In this document: one piece after another, positions 7,359 through 12,157 of the stretch
Layout: each line of letters opens with the position of its first letter
Position numbering within the stretch: the stretch's first letter is position 1
NCBI GenBank assembly: GCA_016278415.1
Contig: JADQBV010000140.1
Coordinates: forward strand, 1 to 12,157
Reading direction: 5' to 3'
Source of the DNA: Halanaerobiales bacterium
GTDB lineage: Bacteria > Bacillota_F > Halanaerobiia > Halanaerobiales > DTU029
Length of the DNA stretch: 12,157 nt
Notes under the pieces: model-generated
Seen by the model: only the letters and a program-made list of their open reading frames with translations
Told to the model about the DNA's origin: nothing
Database searches by the model: none
Made by a program: the position numbers and the translations under genes

Positions 7359-7388
7359 GTTATAATTAAGATATCTATTATATGCCAA
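7359..7388 (-). promoter_or_regulatory. Promoter of lptD
   Basis: TTGGCA (7388-7383; five of six consensus bases), an 18-nt spacer, and TATAAC (7364-7359; five of six). Transcription would begin near 7352, giving a leader of about 70 nt before the TTG start at 7281. This is the best -35/-10 pair in the window and sits between the upstream terminator and lptD. Confidence 0.65.
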
Positions 7389-7471
7389 TTAGTTTATTAT
7401 AGCTTTATAACTATACTATATAATTATTCTACAATTCCTATTAATTTCCTGCAAGTAAAGATTGGTAAGTT

Positions 7472-7503
7472 AAAAAACCTATCCACACATATACTTGGAT
7501 AGG
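7472..7503 (-). terminator. Rho-independent terminator after the 9509-7555 gene pair
   Basis: An 8-bp stem (CCTATCCA 7503-7496 with TGGATAGG 7485-7478, minus-strand sense) with a 10-nt loop is followed directly by six T (7477-7472). It lies about 50 nt after the stop codon at 7555 and isolates lptD from the upstream pair. Confidence 0.93.
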
Positions 7504-7554
7504 CCTTAATCCTTTTAGATATATTACCTTACAAATAATTAATTTCAATTTTTA

Positions 7555-8466
7555 CTACATACTAATACCATATACATCTTTGCTTTCATATACCTGAGTT
7601 TTGATAACTGTACCTACTGGGATAACAAGGTCTTTACCCTTAAGAAAATAACCAGCCACAAGACCAATAGGATTACTAATAATAACTGTACTCAAAAGAC
7701 CAACACCTACCGCCATTTCCTTAGAATAATTTTCTTTATCGTCTAACTTTAAATCAAGTGATAAAAGACTACCATCTATAGTTTTAATATCTTTAATTCT
7801 TATTTTTATACTAGCATCTTTACCAAAGTTACCAGCTTCTTTAAACTCAGTCACTTCAAGATCACCTGTAGTACCAGCTGGAATAATCATATATTCATCA
7901 ATTACAATATCATTTGTAATTGAAAAGTTAATTAATTGTCCTGCTTTTAAATTATTTGTATTAATTTCATTCTCTATTTGAATATGTATTTCCTTACCTT
8001 GTGGCACTTGAACTTCTTTTATTAATTTAGTATCAGCTGGAACCAGAAGCCTTGTTAATTTTTCTACCCGTGTCACTAGTGCACCTTTTTGTATTTCTCC
8101 ATAGATACTTAACTCAATATCCTCAATTCGTTTAACAATACTGCCATTTTTTATTTCATTATATAGGTTATTTTCCATATATGGTATGAGTAAAACTAAG
8201 GACTGAGAATTATTTGCAGGAAAAATATAATCAATTAGCTCTTGAGCCCTATTAGCGATAGAACCCTTTGTCTTATGACCAAAAACAGCAAGTTCAAGGG
8301 TATCTACCTTCTGCAATATGGCTGCATCAGATACATTCCCATATAGCTGTTTTTCCACCTGCTTAAGCCCCTCAAAAGGGATTACATCTGCCTGTATGGG
8401 AACAGAATAGACCATCATTATTATTATCAATATACTTGTTATAATTCGTTTACTATATCTAGTCAA
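7555..8466 (-). CDS. Secreted protein with duplicated 46-residue unit and IPAGT domain
   Basis: 303 residues from TTG at 8466, chosen because GAGGTGA (8478-8472) lies 5 nt upstream; a GTG at 8475 would overlap that site. Signal peptide 1-27 (ends IQA/D). Residues 37-82 and 97-142 are two copies of one unit, aligned without gaps at a period of 60: V/M-E-x-x-L-Y, then ELAVFG versus ELSIYG, then KGSI..R versus KGAL..R. The units look helical and hydrophobic in register. Residues about 152-303 are beta-rich, with IIPAGTTGDL, an AGNFGKDASIKIRI stretch, a glycine-rich hydrophobic segment (SNPIGLVAGYFLKG) and VIPVGTVIKTQV. I recall IPAGT-type domains in envelope and secretion proteins, but cannot name this family. 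No Cys. It is coupled to the upstream barrel gene (14 bp gap) and terminated before lptD. Likely periplasmic or outer-membrane associated; function unknown. Confidence 0.82.
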   Translation of the reverse strand: MTRYSKRIITSILIIIMMVYSVPIQADVIPFEGLKQVEKQLYGNVSDAAILQKVDTLELAVFGHKTKGSIANRAQELIDYIFPANNSQSLVLLIPYMENNLYNEIKNGSIVKRIEDIELSIYGEIQKGALVTRVEKLTRLLVPADTKLIKEVQVPQGKEIHIQIENEINTNNLKAGQLINFSITNDIVIDEYMIIPAGTTGDLEVTEFKEAGNFGKDASIKIRIKDIKTIDGSLLSLDLKLDDKENYSKEMAVGVGLLSTVIISNPIGLVAGYFLKGKDLVIPVGTVIKTQVYESKDVYGISM

Positions 8467-8480
8467 TATACTCACCTCAT

Positions 8481-9509
8481 TTAAAACTTAATTTTTAATT
8501 CTGCTTGAATATTAGATTCTTCATCATCAGAATCTCCTAATGAATCTTGTAGTCTTTTTTGTAATTGATACCCTAAAGATATAGTAGATATATCATTTAA
8601 GTTAACATCTACACCTATATCCATTATTGATTTATTTAACTGATCTTCAATCACCTTTGGATCAAAGATTTTATAAGTAGCATTAAATGTGGCTAAGTCC
8701 TTATAACCAAACTCTAAACCCGTTTCTTTTGTACTCTGCTCTCCAAAGTCTACTTTATACTTATATTTTAGAGTCCCAATATCATCTTTATATTCAAGAC
8801 CAATGACAGTACTAAAATCCTTATCCATTGATGTAGAGTCGATATAGTCCGCTGATATTGTAACACGATCATTAGTCTGAAAAGAAACTCCCAAACTACT
8901 AGTTTGATTTCTTTCTTCATTAAAGGTAAGTTCACTTTCATGTTCGCCTGGAGTAATTCCATCTCCAATATTATTATCCAACTCTATATCCCGGATATCC
9001 CACCATTCCTTATTTTCCATTCCATATTCAGCCCTTATAAGTGTTCTATTGTTCATCCAGTATTTTAAACTTATATTTGTATTTTCTTCCATCGTATTGT
9101 CTTCTTCATCTTTGTTATAATCTGCATCAACAGATACACCCGGTAGAGGAGTTAGTGATAAAGACTTATCCTCTTTACCCTCTACATCAATGCTATATTC
9201 ATCTACATTATTAATAGATAGTCTCTCTATTAAAACAGAGTTTTCATCAATTTGTATATCATCCCTCGCTCCATATAAGGATACCAGATTAAAGAGCTTA
9301 TTCTGAGATTTAGCATTAAATATTTCAGAATCTAGTTCAGGTAGACGCAAATTAGTAGATAACAAATTATATGATTTATCCAGAGTATCATCCATTAAAT
9401 ATGGATTGTCTAGAATAATACCTCCTTCAATAGAAGAAGCCATAGTGAAACTAGATATGACAAAGATAAAAAATACAATAATAAATATAAATCTGTTATT
9501 AAACTTCAA
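8481..9509 (-). CDS. Putative outer-membrane beta-barrel protein, unnamed
   Basis: 342 residues from a TTG start at 9509, chosen because GGAGG sits 7 nt upstream and the protein then begins MKFNNRFIFIIVFF, a normal signal peptide ending near MASS. A longer frame from a TTG at 9533 would put eight residues with two Cys before it and lacks a binding site. After cleavage, about 100 residues of mixed character precede a C-terminal region (about 125-342) of alternating hydrophobic/polar strands with acidic turns (for example RTLIRAEYGM, RVTISADYID, TGLEFGYKDLATFNATYKIF). It ends ELKIKF, a plausible barrel assembly signal. I do not recognise the family. Its stop is 14 bp from the next start, so the two genes are very likely co-translated and act together; proximity to lptD suggests an envelope role, which is inference. 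Confidence 0.8.
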   Translation of the reverse strand: MKFNNRFIFIIVFFIFVISSFTMASSIEGGIILDNPYLMDDTLDKSYNLLSTNLRLPELDSEIFNAKSQNKLFNLVSLYGARDDIQIDENSVLIERLSINNVDEYSIDVEGKEDKSLSLTPLPGVSVDADYNKDEEDNTMEENTNISLKYWMNNRTLIRAEYGMENKEWWDIRDIELDNNIGDGITPGEHESELTFNEERNQTSSLGVSFQTNDRVTISADYIDSTSMDKDFSTVIGLEYKDDIGTLKYKYKVDFGEQSTKETGLEFGYKDLATFNATYKIFDPKVIEDQLNKSIMDIGVDVNLNDISTISLGYQLQKRLQDSLGDSDDEESNIQAELKIKF

Positions 9510-9651
9510 TTTGCACCCTCCTAACTTACACAATACTTATTTCATTTGTAACTATTAGTCTATCTTACTTTAATTAAAATTACGCGCTTATATATATATA
9601 TTTCGCCAAATAATTAATATCTCCTCTATATATTTATGGTTACTTTTTACC
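9510..9651 (-). other. Leader region of the 9509-7555 gene pair
   Basis: This non-coding stretch precedes the TTG start at 9509. It holds a short hairpin (ATGGT 9636-9640 with ACCAT 9649-9653), a purine block GAGGAG (9626-9621) that looks like a ribosome binding site but has no convincing gene behind it, and the TA tract at 9590-9601. The true ribosome binding site GGAGG is at 9521-9517, 7 nt before the TTG start. Pairing of the two TA tracts would enclose the GAGGAG block. No recognised riboswitch is seen. Confidence 0.4.
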
Positions 9652-9693
9652 ATTATATATATATATTATACTATAACAAATCCAAAATATTAA
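9652..9693 (-). promoter_or_regulatory. Candidate promoter(s) for the 9509-7555 gene pair
   Basis: Two overlapping sigma-A-like arrangements are visible on the minus strand. One is TTAATA (9693-9688), 17 nt, TATAAT (9670-9665). The other is TTGTTA (9679-9674), 16 nt, TATAAT (9657-9652). Both lie just after the ompM terminator and would give a leader of roughly 135-150 nt. The region is so AT-rich that chance matches are likely, so only the general location is supported. Confidence 0.45.
9654..9666. repeat. TA dinucleotide tract inside the candidate promoter
   Basis: Six TA units plus one T. The tract occupies the spacer between the candidate -35 (9679-9674) and the distal -10 (9657-9652), so a slip of one unit would change promoter spacing by 2 bp. 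A second TA tract lies at 9590-9601 in the leader; the two could pair as RNA. Confidence 0.6.
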
Positions 9694-9766
9694 TATTATA
9701 TTTATGTAGCTAAAAATATTTTTCTAAAAAGTATGATTCTGAAATATAGTAATTTATTAGAGAAAT

Positions 9767-9792
9767 AAAAAACCCCCCGGTAAACCGGGGGG
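9767..9792 (-). terminator. Rho-independent terminator of the ompM-like gene
   Basis: A perfect 8-bp GC stem (9773-9780 with 9785-9792, CCCCCCGG/CCGGGGGG) has a 4-nt TTTA loop on the minus strand and is followed at once by six T (9772-9767). It begins 23 nt after the ompM stop codon. This is the strongest terminator in the window and separates the abundant porin from the next transcription unit. Confidence 0.95.
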
Positions 9793-9815
9793 GTGTGTTT
9801 ATTGTTTGGTTTAAC

Positions 9816-12157
9816 TTAGAATGCTACACTTACACCAGCAGTAACTTCATTTACACTATATTCGTCAGCTGTTACAGCTTCTTCAAAGTTCAAGAAGTTA
9901 TAATCAGCATTAGCTGTAATATCTTCAGTAACTTTGTAATCAAGACCTGCATTAACTGTCATCTTAGTACCTTTGAAGTCTACATCAATTTCTTTGTTAG
10001 CCCATCCAAAGCCACCAGCAAAGTTTAATTTTTCGCTAATTGCTTTAGCCAAGTCAACATTAAACTCTACGTTAGTATTTTCAGTTTCAGCTGCATCAAA
10101 ATTGTGTTCGAAAGCAGCCATAGCATCTGCATCAAAACCTAATACTGTATAGGTAGGAGCAGTAACTTTACCATCAACAGATAAGTCTCCGCCATCTAAT
10201 ACTTTTTTGAATCCAGCTTCAACCATATCAGCAGTATATCTAGCTTTAATTGTTGTTTCATTAGCAAAGTCATTAACCCACTCAATGTCTGTAGCATCTG
10301 TAGCAATATCTTTACTCATTTTATGCTCTAAGCTTGCTGTAATATTTTCAGTTACAGCATAGCTAGCAGTAAATAAGTGTTCATTAGTATCATCGTCTTC
10401 TTCTACCCAATCGTCATCGTCATCAGCAGTAATTGCATTAGAATTGTCGCCATCATCATAACGATCTTTTTCAGCGTCCTTAATGTTATTATCAGCATCA
10501 TAAGTGTACCCATAAGCTAAATCAAGCTTATCAATGCTTCTTTTAACATTTAGATTACGAATTTCATTTTTAGCGTCGTCTTCGCCTAACTCTAATTCAT
10601 ATTTACCGTCTACATCGAATTCAGCGAAATTAACTTTACCTTCAGCTACAGCAAGTTTGAAAGTATGAACATAACTTGCGTCACTAACAGTATTATCAGA
10701 TGTATCATAGTCTTCACGTTTGAATGAAGCATCTACTACATCAAAAGATGAAGCAACTTCAAAGTCATAACCTTTTTTGAATTCATCAGTATCTTCTTCG
10801 ATAAATACCATATTTTGAGTATTTTCAAAGTTAGCTGTAACATCTAAGATACCAACAGTACCAACTGCACCTAAACGGAATAAGCGATTGCCTTCCAAAG
10901 CTTCTTGACCAACATTGAAACCTAAGTCAGCAGTAACATCAAATTCACCTAAGTCAGCAGTAGTATCTACAGCAACTAATGTATTTCTCTTTTCAGCTAA
11001 ATCCGAAGTTCCTGTAGGAGCATTAGTTGTATCCCAATCATCATCACCAATTACATATTCACCATTAACAACCTCTGGAGCATATTCATAACCAACATAT
11101 ACGTTCATTGGTAATACGAAATCAACAGGTTGCTTAATACCTACTAGTAAATGATCTCTTTTATAGGTATAATATTCATCTTCATCACCAGCAACTTGTT
11201 TAGTGTACTGCTTATCTTCTTCTACTACTTTTTTAGTTATAAAATATTGAGCATCTTCAACATCTACAACTACACCATCAACTTCAGCATCGTTGTATAG
11301 ATAATTTTTATAAGCTACTTTTTGACCATTCTTAACAGTAGCAGTAAAGTCACCATTAGTTAAAGTACCTTCAATACTATCAAAATCAAAATCAGTATCG
11401 TCACCATCATTACCGAATACGTTTTTAAAAGCCTTCATATTAATAGAAGCGGCTAGTGGTCCTTTATTAACAGCAATGTTTAAATCTAATTCATTAGTGA
11501 TTTCGTTTGTATCTTCATAATAATCTTCATCACCATTTGCACGGTAATCACCTACTGGAGTACCAAATTCATTATTGGTATCCTCGTCACCATCATCATC
11601 ATAGTTAATATCTCCATCATTAGCATCAAATGGATCGATAAAGTATGCTTCAGTATTATTGTTAACTAACTTATCTCCATATACATTAGTACGATTAAAG
11701 TTAGTTTTCCACTCTCCACTGAAAGTTACAGTTTCTAAAGCTGCAGTTCTAGCTTCTAAATCTGCAACCTGAACGCCTAAGTCAGCTAATTCGCTTGCGA
11801 ATTCAACTGATAGAACGTCAACTAAAATAGCAACTGCGTCAGCTTCTGCTTGTGTCAATACATCTTCAGGAGCTTCTACAACTACTTCTTCAGGAGCGTT
11901 TTTAGCTATAACTGCTGCAACAATAGCCTGAACTTCTTCAGCTTCTGCTGCGCTTAGTCCTGAATTAGCTGAGATTAAAGCATCATTAACCATAAAGTCA
12001 ACCTGGTCAACTAACTCTGCACGAGCTTCTTCAATGTCGTTTAACAAACGAGCAAGCATAACAGCTATTTCATAACGAGTTAAGTCATTTTGTCCCTTGA
12101 AAGTTCCATCTGGATAACCCTGGATTAAACCAGCAGCTACCAATTTATTAACAGCTT
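9816..12157 (-). CDS. ompM: OmpM-like outer-membrane porin with SLH domain (5' end outside window)
   Basis: The reading frame runs off the window edge: the codons before the TTG at 12143 read Ala-Val-Asn-Lys and complete an SLH domain, so that TTG is not the start. About 779 residues are visible. Residues 1-38 are the end of an SLH domain (GLIQGYPDGTF, then LTRYEIAVMLARLL, a variant of the TRAE motif), which in this family binds peptidoglycan or attached polymer. Residues about 99-142 form a heptad-patterned coiled coil, followed by VTFSGEW, the usual first strand of the barrel. The remaining ~630 residues alternate in barrel fashion with very acidic loops, for example a run of five Asp near 10420, and end in VSVAF with a terminal Phe typical of barrel assembly signals. 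No cysteine is present. In Negativicutes, OmpM is the main porin and holds the outer membrane to the wall; the same role is inferred here. The acidity fits a halophile. Family call is firm; exact orthology is not. Confidence 0.88.
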   Translation of the reverse strand, partial: AVNKLVAAGLIQGYPDGTFKGQNDLTRYEIAVMLARLLNDIEEARAELVDQVDFMVNDALISANSGLSAAEAEEVQAIVAAVIAKNAPEEVVVEAPEDVLTQAEADAVAILVDVLSVEFASELADLGVQVADLEARTAALETVTFSGEWKTNFNRTNVYGDKLVNNNTEAYFIDPFDANDGDINYDDDGDEDTNNEFGTPVGDYRANGDEDYYEDTNEITNELDLNIAVNKGPLAASINMKAFKNVFGNDGDDTDFDFDSIEGTLTNGDFTATVKNGQKVAYKNYLYNDAEVDGVVVDVEDAQYFITKKVVEEDKQYTKQVAGDEDEYYTYKRDHLLVGIKQPVDFVLPMNVYVGYEYAPEVVNGEYVIGDDDWDTTNAPTGTSDLAEKRNTLVAVDTTADLGEFDVTADLGFNVGQEALEGNRLFRLGAVGTVGILDVTANFENTQNMVFIEEDTDEFKKGYDFEVASSFDVVDASFKREDYDTSDNTVSDASYVHTFKLAVAEGKVNFAEFDVDGKYELELGEDDAKNEIRNLNVKRSIDKLDLAYGYTYDADNNIKDAEKDRYDDGDNSNAITADDDDDWVEEDDDTNEHLFTASYAVTENITASLEHKMSKDIATDATDIEWVNDFANETTIKARYTADMVEAGFKKVLDGGDLSVDGKVTAPTYTVLGFDADAMAAFEHNFDAAETENTNVEFNVDLAKAISEKLNFAGGFGWANKEIDVDFKGTKMTVNAGLDYKVTEDITANADYNFLNFEEAVTADEYSVNEVTAGVSVAF

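Noticed and set aside
8768..8968. Minus-strand open frame of 66 codons
   Set aside because: It lies in another frame inside the 9509-8481 barrel gene and has no start signals of its own.
9580..9609. Possible nine-residue leader peptide (TTG start, TAA stop) behind GAGGAG at 9626-9621
   Set aside because: The TTG is 11 nt from the purine block, the codons come mostly from the TA tract, and there is no regulatory codon pattern; chance is more likely.
9795..10028. Plus-strand open frame of 77 codons
   Set aside because: It is antisense to the well-supported end of the ompM-like gene and starts inside its trailer next to the terminator.
1..12157. CRISPR arrays, tRNA or rRNA genes, insertion sequences, phage or toxin-antitoxin genes
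   Set aside because: No spaced repeat arrays, cloverleaf sequences, transposase-like proteins or terminal repeats were seen by eye; all coding sequence is explained by exported envelope proteins.

Overview
The window is AT-rich DNA in which every credible gene lies on the minus strand, so the region is transcribed from position 12157 toward position 1. All eight proteins carry an export signal or, for the truncated first one, belong to an exported family. At least four, probably six, look like outer-membrane beta-barrels and one is a lipoprotein. The first gene encodes an SLH-domain plus coiled-coil plus acidic beta-barrel protein of the OmpM type. The fourth is a clear LptD (LPS translocon barrel). 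OmpM and LptD together on low-GC DNA, with very Asp/Glu-rich surface loops, point to a diderm, LPS-containing Firmicute. My best guess is a halophilic anaerobe of the Halanaerobiales; this rests on remembered family features, not on a search.

Layout in order of transcription: (1) 12157-9816, OmpM-like porin/tether, 5' end outside the window, followed by a strong GC-rich terminator; (2) 9509-8481, a beta-barrel protein, and 8466-7555, a secreted protein with a 60-residue internal duplication, separated by 14 bp and ended by a terminator at 7472-7503; (3) lptD, 7281-5608, with its own promoter and terminator; (4) a small OmpX/OmpW-like barrel, 5321-4572, with its own terminator; (5) a second small barrel, 4232-3537, behind a long structured leader; (6) a 740-residue lipoprotein, 3350-1128, then a secreted, possibly beta-barrel protein, 1034-48, joined by a 93-bp gap that holds a long hairpin.

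Together these genes form an envelope island. LptD would insert lipopolysaccharide into the outer leaflet. OmpM would serve as a porin and tether the outer membrane to the cell wall through its SLH domain. The small barrels and the lipoprotein are unassigned outer-membrane parts. Most genes are separately terminated, and the spacers upstream of lptD and of the two small barrels share AT-rich repeat motifs near candidate promoters, which may be a common control site. No RNA genes, mobile elements, CRISPR arrays or defence genes were seen.
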